Shown here: positions 38,316 to 48,001 of the stretch, in pieces
How the letters are laid out: each line of letters opens with the position of its first letter
Position numbering within the stretch: the stretch's first letter is position 1
DNA from: G963556115 sp963675945
GTDB taxonomy: Bacteria; Planctomycetota; SZUA-567
Direction: 5' to 3'
Assembly: GCA_963675945.1 (NCBI GenBank)
Contig: OY780932.1
Coordinates: 62,001 to 126,000 of the forward strand
DNA: 64,000 nucleotides
Notes under the pieces: generated by a model
Told to the model about the DNA's origin: nothing
Databases searched by the model: none
The model's input: only the letters and a program-made list of their open reading frames with translations
Program-made: the position numbers and the translations under genes

Positions 38316-39239
38316 CTAAAGCAAAGCTTTTGCAGTATTAGAATCGGTTATAAAGGTCGTAATGATACCTGTTTTTAAAGCGCCAAGAATGCTCTTCTGT
38401 TTAAAATCACCTCCCGCAATTGCTATTACTTCAGGAATATTTCTTAATAATTCAACATCAATACCTACTGTACGATCATTGTATTCATTCAAAGGAAAAT
38501 CACCATCCTTGTCAAAAAACAAACCGCAAAGATCACCGCAGAGTCCAATATCCTGTTTATACTCAACCGCATCACTCATGAAGATTCTATTTTTATAAGA
38601 GCCTATACCAATACCAAGAATTGCAATATCAATTTTTTTCCATTTTTTAATCAATTTCCTCATGGCTGAACTTTTCATATACATATCACGTTCTGCTTTA
38701 GACTCAGACCACAAAGGAGCGTATATGTAATTTGGACTACCACCAAGTTTATCAGCGAATTGTCGTATCATTTCATTCTGTGGATGCATATAGCACGAAA
38801 GGTCAATCCCTCCTAACATTGGAACCACTTCGATATTACTATACTTCTTGTTCCCCTTAAAGTTTTGGATAAACTTATAACATCCTAATCCCCAAGCAAT
38901 ACCGATTGTAATATCATCCCTTAAGTACCCATCAAAAACTTCGCTAGCTCTACTTGCAATCAAATCAGTTATATCTTCACTCTCTTTAAGCGAGGTATGA
39001 ACAGCATAACATTTATTAACACCATACTTTTCTTTAAAATTTATACTATATTTTGCATCGAGCCTATATGGGTCACAAACATCAATACGTACAATACCTA
39101 ATTCTTTTGCTTGTGTAAGCAAAGTCGAAATTGTTGATCTTGCGAGTCCTAGTTTTTTTGCAATATCGTTCTGCTTCATATCATGCAAATAATACAACTC
39201 TGCAATATTTACTATCTGTTGAATTTTAGTTTTTTGCAT
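38316..39239 (-). CDS. SorC/DeoR-type sugar-responsive transcriptional regulator
   Basis: The 307-residue protein has an N-terminal helix-turn-helix (about 15-40; MKQNDIAKKLGLARSTISTL) and a C-terminal sugar-binding domain of the SorC family (from about 55; GIAWGLGCYKFI, ILGIGIGSYKNR, AIAGGDFKQKSI). Family members bind phosphorylated sugars, often the kinase product, and switch nearby operons. Here the FGGY kinase and transporter genes lie upstream on the same strand, separated by a broken IS. It is probably the regulator of cluster 1. Confidence 0.88.
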   Translation of the reverse strand: MQKTKIQQIVNIAELYYLHDMKQNDIAKKLGLARSTISTLLTQAKELGIVRIDVCDPYRLDAKYSINFKEKYGVNKCYAVHTSLKESEDITDLIASRASEVFDGYLRDDITIGIAWGLGCYKFIQNFKGNKKYSNIEVVPMLGGIDLSCYMHPQNEMIRQFADKLGGSPNYIYAPLWSESKAERDMYMKSSAMRKLIKKWKKIDIAILGIGIGSYKNRIFMSDAVEYKQDIGLCGDLCGLFFDKDGDFPLNEYNDRTVGIDVELLRNIPEVIAIAGGDFKQKSILGALKTGIITTFITDSNTAKALL

Positions 39240-39262
39240 TTTTCTATCTCTAATATTTAAAG

Positions 39263-39953
39263 TGGCCTAATTTTCCAGACAAAAATATGATTAATTTAAG
39301 GTGGACTTCAAACAGTTAGAAATGAAACGCAGGGCGTAGCCCGAAACGGAATTTCTAACTGAAACCTCTTCTCTATACTGCCTCTTCTGCCTTCTTTTTA
39401 CCACTTAAATATGCTTCCTTCGGAGTACAGTTGTCAAGGTTGAAATGACGACGCTCTTCATTATAATAGCTGATATATTACTTCTATCCCCATTTCTCGC
39501 ATCAGACGTCTGGCTTTATATCTGCCTGTATCGCGCCCTAGGGCTTTGAGTTCACCTAAAATACGCCTTGAACCATAGAAGGGATATTTCTCATCTATCT
39601 TGCGTTTCAGCAAATTATCTTCATCATAATCTTTTACAGAATCATAATAATAAGCAGATCTGGATATACCAAGTAATTCACACTGCCTGCTGATTGAAAT
39701 ATGGTCAACCAATTTACATATCATTGCTTTACGCTCAGATCTGATCAAGCTCATCAGATTTTTTTGAGCCAGTCTACCTCAATCTTGAGACGACCGATCT
39801 CTTCAAACAACCTTCAACCTTGCCTCGTTATGTTCTTGCTATTTCTCACGTTTTAGGATAAGATTTTCTCATTGCGGATTCCCCATGAATACTGTATCAC
39901 TAAATTCTATCGGAAATATCCACCTTAAGCAACTGTCCTATTTTCTTAGGCCA
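39263..39953 (-). mobile_element. IS3-family remnant, type B
   Basis: Both ends start TGGCCTAA and face each other (39263 and 39953). Inside, on the minus strand, are an OrfA tail (IGRLKIEVDWLKK near 39790-39830, broken by stops), the N-terminal part of OrfB and then the OrfB C-terminus (HFNLDNCTPKEAYLSGKKKA). The middle DDE core is deleted. Similar ends occur at 50991-51075 and 56556-56655, with a weaker one at 36062. Confidence 0.78.
39461..39754 (-). pseudogene. truncated IS3-family OrfB (type B)
   Basis: Of the 97 codons, most match the HTH_21 N-terminal region of IS3-family OrfB (VDHISISRQCELLGISRSAY and KYPFYGSRRILGELKALGRD). The frame ends before the DDE catalytic core and is joined to C-terminal sequence in another frame. 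Confidence 0.75.
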
Positions 39954-40220
39954 TTATAATTATGTATTTATAAAGACTAGATTAACATTTTAACTGAAAA
40001 ACAATTATACTATATTGCTTAAAGATTACAACTATTAGTCGCATTATACCCGAAATATTTCATGATTTAATACATAAATACTAAAGCTCAGTAACCAACT
40101 TAACAAAATGTATTATAACTTATTAGAGAAATGATTGACTTTTGCATTAAGAGCCTAAATATTTTTTACTTATGATATTAATATGTATGCACCACGCCCT
40201 CAATTTTTTAAGCAGGTCAA
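39954..40220. other. AT-rich spacer without a gene
   Basis: This 267-base stretch lies between the type B IS remnant and the FGGY kinase stop. No gene, RNA or clear terminator was recognised. Confidence 0.4.
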
Positions 40221-41732
40221 TTATGTACTTTTGGAAAGCTTCTCAATATAATCTAAATATCTACTATATTTTTGCTTATAAATTTCATTAAACTCATAAT
40301 TTGGCTTGAATCTTTCTTTGACATGCACCATTTTTTCCACTGCCTGGTTTAAATCTTTAAATACTTTCACATTTACACCCGCAACCATCGCGGCTCCAAG
40401 TGCCCCTAATTCATGTCCATTTGTTATCTCGATTGGTACTTGTAAAATATCTGCAAACATTTGCACCCATTCTCGTGAATTTGCACCTCCTCCAGCAAGT
40501 ACAATTTCAAGTCCTTCAGGGTATTGCTCAAACAATTTATCGATATGGTATTTATGCGAAAAAACAATACCTTCGTAAATTGCTCTTATGACATGTGCAC
40601 GTTTATGTCTCATTCTTAGATTTAAAAAAGTCCCCTTCATTTCATCATTAATGTTTGATCCAAATAAAAACGGTAAAAATACAATATCTGTATCATACGG
40701 CAAAGTTGATTTTACTTCAGAATTACAGATATCATATACACTGTTACCTTTATCATTTGAGATATGTTTTTCCAAATCCAAAAAAGTATTAACAAACCAT
40801 TCTAAATTACTTGCTGAAGTTGCACTTCCTTCAGTAACCAACCAATGATCTGGTTTTGCAAAGAGACTTGTCATAAAGAAATTATCGCCTACAGTATGGC
40901 TTTTGACCACATATTGATTGATTGACCAAGTTCCAACAATAACGCTTAGTTTTGGTTTTGCTGTTGCTTCAACAATGCCTGTGGCGATGGCTGCAGCATG
41001 AATGTCAAATAACCCTCCAGCAACCGGTGTACCTTCCTTCAATCCTGTTAAATTTGCAATTTCAGCAGTGATTTTTCCACAGCATTCGCATGAATCTTTT
41101 ACTTCTGGAAATAGTTTTCTATACTCAGATAATCCCAAAGCATTAAAAATTTGCTTATTATAACAATCTTCCAACACACTATAAATACTAGTTCCCGAAA
41201 CATCCGTACGTTCTAAATAAATTTCTCCTGTCAAAAGGAATCTTATATAATCTTTTGCAAGCAATACCCACTTTGTTTTCTCTAATACTTCGGGCTTATT
41301 CTCTCTTAGCCATGCAATAATAGCTGGCGGTTGTGCCGCCCACAACCGCTGTAAAGTATAAGGTAAAATCGCCTTTGCTGTACCATTTTCATACCATTTT
41401 TTTACAATGTCACCTGCTCTACTATCTGCACTTGACACACCATCAAAAGTAGGATTCCCATTACTATCGATTAAGTATGCGCCATTACCATGCCCTGTAA
41501 TTGCAACTCCAAGTATTTCTGATCCATCAATTCCGGCCCTTAATATTACATCCTTTATTACTTTCAAATTACCAACTTTGACATCATCAAGATTTCGTTG
41601 ATAGTGCCCAGGTTCAGGAGATAACATTTCAACATTAACTCGAGCTACTGCAATTTCATTTCCAGCAAGATCAAATATAGCTGCTTTTATTACAGTACTA
41701 CCATTATCAAGCCCTAAAAGATACTCTGACAT
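40221..41732 (-). CDS. FGGY-family carbohydrate kinase
   Basis: The 503-residue kinase phosphorylates a sugar or polyol with ATP. It has the N-terminal phosphate-binding loop (LLGLDNGSTVIKAAIFD), the substrate region (GVSSADSRAGDIV), the mid-domain GGLFDIHAAAIATG and the C-terminal adenosine motif (VLAGGGANSREWVQMFAD). The opening and the ADSRA region remind me most of L-xylulose kinase (LyxK) and erythritol kinase types, but the substrate cannot be fixed from sequence. The start is the ATG at 41732, preceded by AGGAGG at the right distance; the frame to 41771 has no site. It lies 54 bases behind the dehydrogenase gene and probably shares its transcript. Confidence 0.88.
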   Translation of the reverse strand: MSEYLLGLDNGSTVIKAAIFDLAGNEIAVARVNVEMLSPEPGHYQRNLDDVKVGNLKVIKDVILRAGIDGSEILGVAITGHGNGAYLIDSNGNPTFDGVSSADSRAGDIVKKWYENGTAKAILPYTLQRLWAAQPPAIIAWLRENKPEVLEKTKWVLLAKDYIRFLLTGEIYLERTDVSGTSIYSVLEDCYNKQIFNALGLSEYRKLFPEVKDSCECCGKITAEIANLTGLKEGTPVAGGLFDIHAAAIATGIVEATAKPKLSVIVGTWSINQYVVKSHTVGDNFFMTSLFAKPDHWLVTEGSATSASNLEWFVNTFLDLEKHISNDKGNSVYDICNSEVKSTLPYDTDIVFLPFLFGSNINDEMKGTFLNLRMRHKRAHVIRAIYEGIVFSHKYHIDKLFEQYPEGLEIVLAGGGANSREWVQMFADILQVPIEITNGHELGALGAAMVAGVNVKVFKDLNQAVEKMVHVKERFKPNYEFNEIYKQKYSRYLDYIEKLSKST

Positions 41733-41786
41733 ACTTCCTCCTGCAATTACAGATGCATACTCTTTACACAAACAGCAAAACTTTTC

Positions 41787-42782
41787 TTACCTAGCAATAA
41801 ATTTATCTGCAAACATGCGTGGTGAATTTGCAAAAGCATCAAAAGTTGATCCAGCTAAATGAGGAAGAAGAGTAACATTAGGCAATGACAAGAATGGATG
41901 TCCGTTTGGTAGTGGCTCACTTTCAAAGACGTCAAGAGCCGCTCCAATCAAATGACCACTCTGCAATGCTTCGAGCAACGCATCTTCATCAATCAACCCA
42001 CTTCTAGCACTATTAACAAATACTGCTCCCTTTTTCATCTGGGCAAACTCTTCTTTACCAATCATTCTTGCTGTTCTATCGATAAGTCGCATATGAAGAG
42101 AAACAATATCAGACCGATTGAGCAATTCTTGCAACTCTACTTGTTCAACATTGTCATAGTTAAGGTTATCTGCATATGGCTCATAGGCAATAACCTTTGC
42201 ACCAAATGCTTGTAAATAACCGCATACTAGCCTAGCAATATTTCCAAAACCTACAAGGCCAACAGTCTTACCAAATATTTCAGGAATATGATCCTTATTT
42301 GGGAAATTCTTCATATATATATTATCATTCACCATAGCAGCATGGGATCTTGCTATATTTCGTGTTTCAGCAAGTATCATTCCCATAGTAAACTCTGCTA
42401 CAGCTCGCGCATTCCTTCCTGGGGTATTAATAATTTCAACCCCAGCATTTTTTGCTGCGATTTCATCGACATTTTCAACACCACCTCTAAGCACACCAAC
42501 ATACTTCAAATTTGTTGCAACTTGAAAGATAGATTTACCAATTGGTGCAAACTGTGTTATAATCATATCAAATGTGCCTAATCCTTCTTTAAGTTCAGAA
42601 GGTAGTTCAAGTACGTTTGGCCCTTCTCGCTCAACAAGAAGGTTATCAGTCTGAATTGCTTTTACTGATTCATGCTTCCACTGACGAATTTCTATTTCAT
42701 GTCCTGCATCAGACAAAGGCTTGAGCCCATTTTTCATTATATCTTCTGGAATAAAAGTATCCGCATACGCTAATATTTTCAT
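41787..42782 (-). CDS. D-isomer-specific 2-hydroxyacid dehydrogenase
   Basis: The 331-residue protein belongs to the D-2-hydroxyacid (phosphoglycerate-like) dehydrogenases. It has the NAD motif GLVGFGNIA, and the catalytic Arg (VNSARSGLIDEDAL), Glu (DVFESEPLPNG) and His (LLPHLAGST) are all present. It could act on glycolate/glyoxylate, hydroxypyruvate or a longer sugar acid. The ATG at 42782 has AAGGGA upstream and gives the usual MKILAYAD opening; a longer reading to 42803 lacks a site. It heads the kinase pair. An IS30 remnant just upstream separates it from the rest of cluster 1. Confidence 0.88.
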   Translation of the reverse strand: MKILAYADTFIPEDIMKNGLKPLSDAGHEIEIRQWKHESVKAIQTDNLLVEREGPNVLELPSELKEGLGTFDMIITQFAPIGKSIFQVATNLKYVGVLRGGVENVDEIAAKNAGVEIINTPGRNARAVAEFTMGMILAETRNIARSHAAMVNDNIYMKNFPNKDHIPEIFGKTVGLVGFGNIARLVCGYLQAFGAKVIAYEPYADNLNYDNVEQVELQELLNRSDIVSLHMRLIDRTARMIGKEEFAQMKKGAVFVNSARSGLIDEDALLEALQSGHLIGAALDVFESEPLPNGHPFLSLPNVTLLPHLAGSTFDAFANSPRMFADKFIAR

Positions 42783-42830
42783 ACATTTCCCTTCATAATT
42801 CAATAAAATATAATACTTGGATAAAATTTT

Positions 42831-43294
42831 AAGTGCAACACTTGCACTTTCTACGAAGCCCGTTTATTTACTTCACACGGACTTTTAAATTGCAGTCTCT
42901 TTCTTGGTCGACTGTTAACCAATTTCTCTATTGCTTCGAGCCGTTTTTTAGTTACATTCAATAGCTCTCGATCTTTCGGAAAATACTGTCTTAGTAACCC
43001 GGTTGTGTTTTCGTTGCTACCTCGCTCCAGGCACTGTACGGATGGCAGAAATAGCTCTTACTATTTAATACCTCATTCATATCGCCATGACCTGCAAATT
43101 CTTTACCGTTAACCTAGCTATGTAGAAATAGCTTTATTCTCTTGCAATAGCACTTTGATAACTGTACGATCTTCATAAGTAAGGTGTCGATATACCTTTT
43201 TCACGTGCTCTCCTTAAGAAATTGAAATAGTATGTTTTAGGGAACTATATATCGACCACCTTACTATTTCCATTTTAACTCAAGTGTTGCACTT
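42831..43294 (-). mobile_element. IS30-family remnant
   Basis: Both ends carry AAGTGCAACACTTG in inverted orientation. The minus strand encodes in pieces an IS30 transposase: N-terminus KKVYRHLTYEDRTVIKVLLQ, middle NGKEFAGHGDMNEVLNSKSY, then GSNENTTGLLRQYFPKDREL and the C-terminus LVNSRPRKRLQFKSPCEV. At 464 bases it is less than half the family's usual size and the frames are broken. It lies seven bases after the stop of the Cys-cluster gene, inside what looks like one operon. Confidence 0.82.
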
Positions 43295-43300
43295 GGAATT

Positions 43301-43624
43301 TTAAGCCTCCTCCTTAAAAAAAGTATATCCACAGGGGACATCAGGTAAAATTGTATCTCTATCCTTTAAATCTTTTTCATCTATTGGAAATACATTACAA
43401 TTTGAAGGCTTTCTATTATGAATTTTACAACTATAAAGTCCTTCTTTATCCTGAGTCAACATTATACAATTAACTAAAAGTTTACAACATGCCCCACACC
43501 TTTTACATTCGCCCTGACGTTTATTTTTTTGTTCTTCTACATATTTTTTTCTAAGATGACCAAATATAAATCTTCTAAGTTTTCCTTTACCCTGTATAAT
43601 CTTTGAATTTATTTTCTTACGCAT
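43301..43624 (-). CDS. YkgJ-type cysteine-cluster protein
   Basis: The short basic protein (107 residues from the ATG at 43624) carries CKRCGACCKLLVNC, then SCKIHNRKPSNCNVFP and a last Cys in VPCGY. This matches the UPF0153/YkgJ family, thought to bind zinc or an iron-sulfur cluster; the function is unknown. An upstream TTG at 43675 would overlap the aldolase stop and gives a longer reading; the ATG with AAAGGG nearby looks better. It follows the aldolase on the same strand and is probably co-transcribed. A role in the sugar pathway is not obvious. Confidence 0.72.
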   Translation of the reverse strand: MRKKINSKIIQGKGKLRRFIFGHLRKKYVEEQKNKRQGECKRCGACCKLLVNCIMLTQDKEGLYSCKIHNRKPSNCNVFPIDEKDLKDRDTILPDVPCGYTFFKEEA

Positions 43625-43653
43625 TAAACTAATACCCTTTTTGTATTTAAATT

Positions 43654-44508
43654 CTAAATCTTTCCTGCACTCCAAAAATCTTTCATCTTACTTTTTGCCT
43701 TTGTAACAAGAGCCTCTTCAAGTGGTATACAAAGATCCTGTGGCAGAGGATCAACCCTTTTAAGAGCCTGGTTAGTTGCTGACTTGATTATGTCACCAAA
43801 AGCTTGCCTCATTTCAGCAAACACATTTACTTTTGCAATACCATTTTTAATAGCTTCCTGTACTTGAGATGTTGGTATTCCAGATCCACCATGCAGTACC
43901 AGCGGAACAGTAGACACTTCATTAATTTTCTTTAGTCGACAAATATTGAGTTCCGGCTCGGACTCATATACTCCATGAGCAGATCCTATTGAGACAGCCA
44001 AGGCATCAACACTTGTCTTGGCAATAAATTCCTGAACTTCTTGTGGGTCAGTCAACATTATTGAACCTGTATCGTTACCCATGACGTCAAGTCCTGCAAC
44101 AAATCCCAGTTCAGCCTCAACACTTACTCCATACCTATGAGCATAATCAGCGACCTCCTTAGTTATTTTAATGTTGTCTAAAAATGACATTGCAGATGCA
44201 TCAATCATAACTGAGCTAAACCCTGCTTCAATTGCAGTTGTACATTGTTCGATATTGGCTGCATGATCAAGATGTAAAGCAATAGGCAGGTCATAGTGTT
44301 TGGTAATTCCTTTAACTGATTCAGATAGCCAAATCACTTCATCACTATCTGCGTAGCTTGGTATCATCATAAGAATGACAGGTGATCGCACATCTCTTGC
44401 TGCCTTAATTACAGACTTACTAAAAATATCACTATATGTATCAAAAGCAGGCACAGCATACCCTTCTCTCCTTGCTTTTGGTAGGATATCATTCATTGTA
44501 CAAAGCAA
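43654..44508 (-). CDS. class II ketose-bisphosphate aldolase family protein
   Basis: The 284-residue protein is a zinc-dependent aldolase of the fructose/tagatose-bisphosphate type (FbaA, GatY, KbaY group). Zinc and substrate motifs are present: ALHLDHAANIEQC, SVEAELGFVAGLD, GSAHGVYES, LVLHGGSGIP and KVNVFAEMRQA. The TTG at 44508 seems the true start: GGGAG lies six bases before it, and it gives MLCTMNDILPKARREGYAVP, which lines up with family starts; the ATG at 44496 is too far from the site. With the FGGY kinase of the same cluster it could cleave a ketose phosphate to dihydroxyacetone phosphate plus an aldehyde; the substrate is inferred. Confidence 0.88.
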   Translation of the reverse strand: MLCTMNDILPKARREGYAVPAFDTYSDIFSKSVIKAARDVRSPVILMMIPSYADSDEVIWLSESVKGITKHYDLPIALHLDHAANIEQCTTAIEAGFSSVMIDASAMSFLDNIKITKEVADYAHRYGVSVEAELGFVAGLDVMGNDTGSIMLTDPQEVQEFIAKTSVDALAVSIGSAHGVYESEPELNICRLKKINEVSTVPLVLHGGSGIPTSQVQEAIKNGIAKVNVFAEMRQAFGDIIKSATNQALKRVDPLPQDLCIPLEEALVTKAKSKMKDFWSAGKI

Positions 44509-44629
44509 ACTCAGCTCCCTTTCTATTATACTAAATAAAAATGCTTGTTAATTTTGCTAGCAGATAATTAAAATTAGTCTGCTAGCAAGACTACATGTCT
44601 GTGTATGTGATTAGTGTGGAATTATTCTT

Positions 44630-45388
44630 TTATCTACTTAACATCCCGCCAGTTGCGTCAAAAGCTCCAGCAGTGAAATAATTGGCTTTATTTGAGACAA
44701 GAAATACAGCCATATTAGCAACTTCTTCAGGTTCTGCTAAACGCTTAAACGGTACGCGATTCTCATAATACTCCCTATTCTCTTCAAGTGCTTTTGCAAT
44801 CATGGGGGTATTTACTAACCCTAAAGCCATAGAATTTACATTGATTCCATATTTTGCTACTTCTTTAGCCATACTTAATGTAAAGGTTACAACAGCACTT
44901 TTTGCAGCGGCGTAATGTGCATGACCTGTTGTTGCACCATTAAAGGCAGCTTGTGATGTGATGTTGAGTATCTTACCTTCAATACCTTTTGAAATCAGTG
45001 AATTTGTAAATGCTTTACAAGCAGTGAATACCGCAGTCATGTTGATATCAAAAGTTAAATTCCATTCTTTAAGTGATGTATCTTTTACTGTATTAGTTGG
45101 CCAGTATCCAGCATTATTAATAAGAATTTGAATAGGACTTCCGATTGCATTCTCAGCATTTTCAATCATATTATATGTTTGTTCTTGATCAGATAGATCA
45201 ACACTTACGCTTGCTGCATCAACTCCAAAATTCTTACATTCTTCAACGACCATACTCGCATTATCCATATTGATATCTGCGATAACGACATTAACACCTT
45301 CTTTAGCTAACCCTAATGCAATAGCCCTACCTACACCACTTCCACCACCTGTTACCACTGCGGCTTTCCCATTAATCCCAAATTCCAT
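44630..45388 (-). CDS. short-chain dehydrogenase/reductase (cluster 1)
   Basis: This is a classical 252-residue SDR. It has a cofactor motif TGGGSGVGRA at 14-23, NNAGYW, the catalytic serine in NITSQAAF and the YAAAK catalytic pair. The C-terminus ends in GGMLSR. Such enzymes oxidise sugar alcohols or reduce ketoses with NAD(P). It lies 21 bases after the permease gene with AAGGAG upstream, inside the transporter-aldolase operon. It resembles the SDR at 54852, sharing NITSQA, the HYAA-x-K region and KEVA-x-YGI, so the two are probably paralogues. Confidence 0.92.
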   Translation of the reverse strand: MEFGINGKAAVVTGGGSGVGRAIALGLAKEGVNVVIADINMDNASMVVEECKNFGVDAASVSVDLSDQEQTYNMIENAENAIGSPIQILINNAGYWPTNTVKDTSLKEWNLTFDINMTAVFTACKAFTNSLISKGIEGKILNITSQAAFNGATTGHAHYAAAKSAVVTFTLSMAKEVAKYGINVNSMALGLVNTPMIAKALEENREYYENRVPFKRLAEPEEVANMAVFLVSNKANYFTAGAFDATGGMLSR

Positions 45389-45409
45389 TAATTTCTCCTT
45401 GTTGTTTAT

Positions 45410-46375
45410 TTAATTTGATTTATTCTTATTGCTCAAAAAGTCAAGAGATACCGCAAGCAATAAAATTGAACCACTTATAAGCATTTGATAATATACCGGT
45501 ACATCAAGTAGTATTAGTGAGCTATTAATAATTGCGAGCAATGCAATACCAAGAACTGACCCAAAAATTGTTCCTTCCCCTCCAGTCATACTACAACCAC
45601 CGATAACACATGCTGATATTGCAATCATATTTGCATCGGTAGACAGTGTCGGAGTTGCAGTTGCAAATCGCGATATTGAAAATATACCTGCAATACCAGC
45701 GAGCAAGCCGGAGGCAAGATATACTGCTACTTTTACCTTGTTTACATTAATTCCTGAAAATTTTGCTGCTTGTGGATTACTACCGACGTAAAAAACTTTT
45801 CTAAGATAAGTAGAACGCCTAAACAAAAAGTCAAAGACAACCGCCAAAGTAAAAAACACAATAATTACAAATGGAATATTAAAAATATCACCTCTACCTA
45901 AAAACTTAAATGCGTCTGGAACTCTGTACAGACTTAACGGAATTCCTTTTGTTACCACATAAGATCCACCTCTATATATTGCCATAGTTGCTAAAGTTGT
46001 AATAAGCGGATCAAGCCCCACCTTGGTTACAAAGAACCCGTTTATTCCACCAAGTAATACGGCAATAATTAAGCCTAGCCCTGAAGCAATCCAAATATCA
46101 ATTCCCATACCAAGATACAATTGCCCAACAATTGTCCCGACAAGAGCGATTATTGAACCCACACTTAGATCTATTCCTCCACTTACAAGTACTAAAGTCA
46201 TACCTATAACTACAAAACCATCTATTGCAAAGCTAAGTACTGTTGCCCTAATATTACCCGTAGTCAAAAAGCTACTCGCCATAAATGTCATAAAAATAGA
46301 GAGTGCTACAATAATTAAAATCAGAGTGCCCTCTCTAAAACTTTTTATAAATGTTATTACTTTATTTTGAAGCAT
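45410..46375 (-). CDS. sugar ABC transporter permease, RbsC-type (cluster 1)
   Basis: This is an inner-membrane permease of the ribose/xylose type with about eight to ten hydrophobic segments over 321 residues. Signature stretches are SGGIDLSVGSIIALVG and ACVIGGCSMTGGEGTIFG. Its start overlaps the stop of the ATPase gene by 14 bases, indicating translational coupling, and GGAGAT precedes it. With the ATPase and binding protein it makes one CUT2-type importer. Confidence 0.93.
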   Translation of the reverse strand: MLQNKVITFIKSFREGTLILIIVALSIFMTFMASSFLTTGNIRATVLSFAIDGFVVIGMTLVLVSGGIDLSVGSIIALVGTIVGQLYLGMGIDIWIASGLGLIIAVLLGGINGFFVTKVGLDPLITTLATMAIYRGGSYVVTKGIPLSLYRVPDAFKFLGRGDIFNIPFVIIVFFTLAVVFDFLFRRSTYLRKVFYVGSNPQAAKFSGINVNKVKVAVYLASGLLAGIAGIFSISRFATATPTLSTDANMIAISACVIGGCSMTGGEGTIFGSVLGIALLAIINSSLILLDVPVYYQMLISGSILLLAVSLDFLSNKNKSN

Positions 46376-47912
46376 TGCTATTATCTCCTACACAACTAGT
46401 TGTATTATTCCAGTTCAAACCCGAAGCAAGATGAATTATAGACTCTTCAGATAACTCATTACTCTCTAAGAATCCCACCTGTTTACCTTCATACATTACC
46501 ATGACTCTATCACATGATCCAATTACTTCAGGTAATTCGGATGAGATCATAATTACCCCTACTCCACTACTAGCCAATTCCCTGATTAGTCTATGAATCT
46601 CCAACTTCGCTCCAATATCAATACCTCGCGTAGGTTCATCTAAGATTATTAGTTTAGGTTTTACGGCAAGAAGTTTTGAGAGTAAAACTTTCTGTTGATT
46701 ACCTCCACTTAGACTTCCTACAATTTGATCTGATCCAATGCATTTAACAGATAATCTTTTAATTAATCTTCCAGATTCCAACTTCTCTTTGTTTTTGTCG
46801 AGAATCGCCTTCGATGAAACATTTGAGAGGCTCATTGCAGACATATTTTTTGCTATCGAATAGTTTAGAAATAATCCTTCTACTTTTCTATCTTCTGTCA
46901 GGTAAACAATCCCATTATCAATTGCTTGTTGATAATTACTAAATTCTACTTTTTGACCAAGATGTATTACATTACCGCTATCCTTTGAGATAATCCCACA
47001 AATAGTCTTTACAACTTCGCTTCTACCAGCACCAACTAATCCTGCAATACCAAGTATTTCGTTTCTATGCAGTGTAAACGATATATCTTTAAATCCGCCT
47101 TCTTCTGAGGTTAATTTTTCAACTCTAAATATCTCTTCAGCACCGACAAGCTTTTCACCTGCCTTTGGTGGGTATGCCTTTGATATTTCTCGCCCTACCA
47201 TTTTAGTTACAACAATTTCTTCTCTCGTCTCTTTCGTTACTAGTGTATCAATCATACAACCATCACGAAGGATTGAAACTTTATCCGAATATGCAAATAC
47301 TTCATTCATACGATGACTGATGTATACAATAGCCATTCCTTCGTTTTTAAGATGATCTATTACTTTAAACAGAGCATCAGTTTCTGATTCAGTAAGTGAT
47401 GATGTTGGTTCATCGAATATTATCAGTTTACTATCAGCAGCAAGTGCTTTTGCTATTTCAACAATTTGCTGATATGAAGTTGTTAAATTAGCAACAATAT
47501 CATTTGGCTTTATTGGTGTGTTAAATACTCTTAATGTTTTGTCGAGAATATCATTACCAAAATTTCTTTTCAGCATATGGTGTTTATTTTTCATCCCAAG
47601 GATAATATTCTCCAGCACAGTCACATGAGTACATAGTGATATTTCCTGATGCACGAACCCAATACCCAACCTTTGAGAATCATGAGGCGAATCTATACTA
47701 ACAAGTTCACCATTTACAATAATTTCTCCAATATCCTGCTTATATATACCCCCGACAATATTCATCAATGTTGACTTACCAGCACCATTCTCACCCATTA
47801 TTGCATGAAATTCACCTGGATAAAAAGCAAGGCTTACATCTTTTAAAGCCTGAGTTCCCCCAAACCTTTTACTTATATTCCTTACTTCGAGTACTGGCTT
47901 GGCGCTGTCCAT
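46362..47912 (-). CDS. sugar ABC transporter ATPase, RbsA-type (cluster 1)
   Basis: This is a duplicated ATPase of the CUT2 family, 516 residues. The first half has Walker A GENGAGKST, the Walker B region LIIFDEPTSSLTE and VYISHRM. The second half has the degenerate Walker A GLVGAGRSEV, the signature LSGGNQQKVLL and LIILDEPTRGIDIG. These are all as expected for RbsA/XylG/MglA. It overlaps the permease gene and lies 90 bases after the binding-protein gene; a strong hairpin fills that space. Confidence 0.95.
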   Translation of the reverse strand: MDSAKPVLEVRNISKRFGGTQALKDVSLAFYPGEFHAIMGENGAGKSTLMNIVGGIYKQDIGEIIVNGELVSIDSPHDSQRLGIGFVHQEISLCTHVTVLENIILGMKNKHHMLKRNFGNDILDKTLRVFNTPIKPNDIVANLTTSYQQIVEIAKALAADSKLIIFDEPTSSLTESETDALFKVIDHLKNEGMAIVYISHRMNEVFAYSDKVSILRDGCMIDTLVTKETREEIVVTKMVGREISKAYPPKAGEKLVGAEEIFRVEKLTSEEGGFKDISFTLHRNEILGIAGLVGAGRSEVVKTICGIISKDSGNVIHLGQKVEFSNYQQAIDNGIVYLTEDRKVEGLFLNYSIAKNMSAMSLSNVSSKAILDKNKEKLESGRLIKRLSVKCIGSDQIVGSLSGGNQQKVLLSKLLAVKPKLIILDEPTRGIDIGAKLEIHRLIRELASSGVGVIMISSELPEVIGSCDRVMVMYEGKQVGFLESNELSEESIIHLASGLNWNNTTSCVGDNSNASK

Positions 47913-47946
47913 ATTATCTCCTATTCTATAATCTTCTTTATTTTAT

Positions 47947-47985
47947 GTTTGGCGTAGAGTGATATTGCTGAACTCTACGCCAAAC
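47947..47985 (-). promoter_or_regulatory. intercistronic hairpin between binding-protein and ATPase genes
   Basis: A perfect 13-bp inverted repeat (GTTTGGCGTAGAG / CTCTACGCCAAAC) with a 13-base loop directly follows the binding-protein stop. It has no T run. Such hairpins commonly protect the upstream message, giving more binding protein than ATPase. Confidence 0.72.
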
Positions 47986-48001
47986 AGAATATTATAAATT
48001 A

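Noticed and set aside
43654..43675. TTG start of the Cys-cluster gene overlapping the aldolase
   Set aside because: The downstream ATG at 43624 has a better upstream context and gives a product of normal size.
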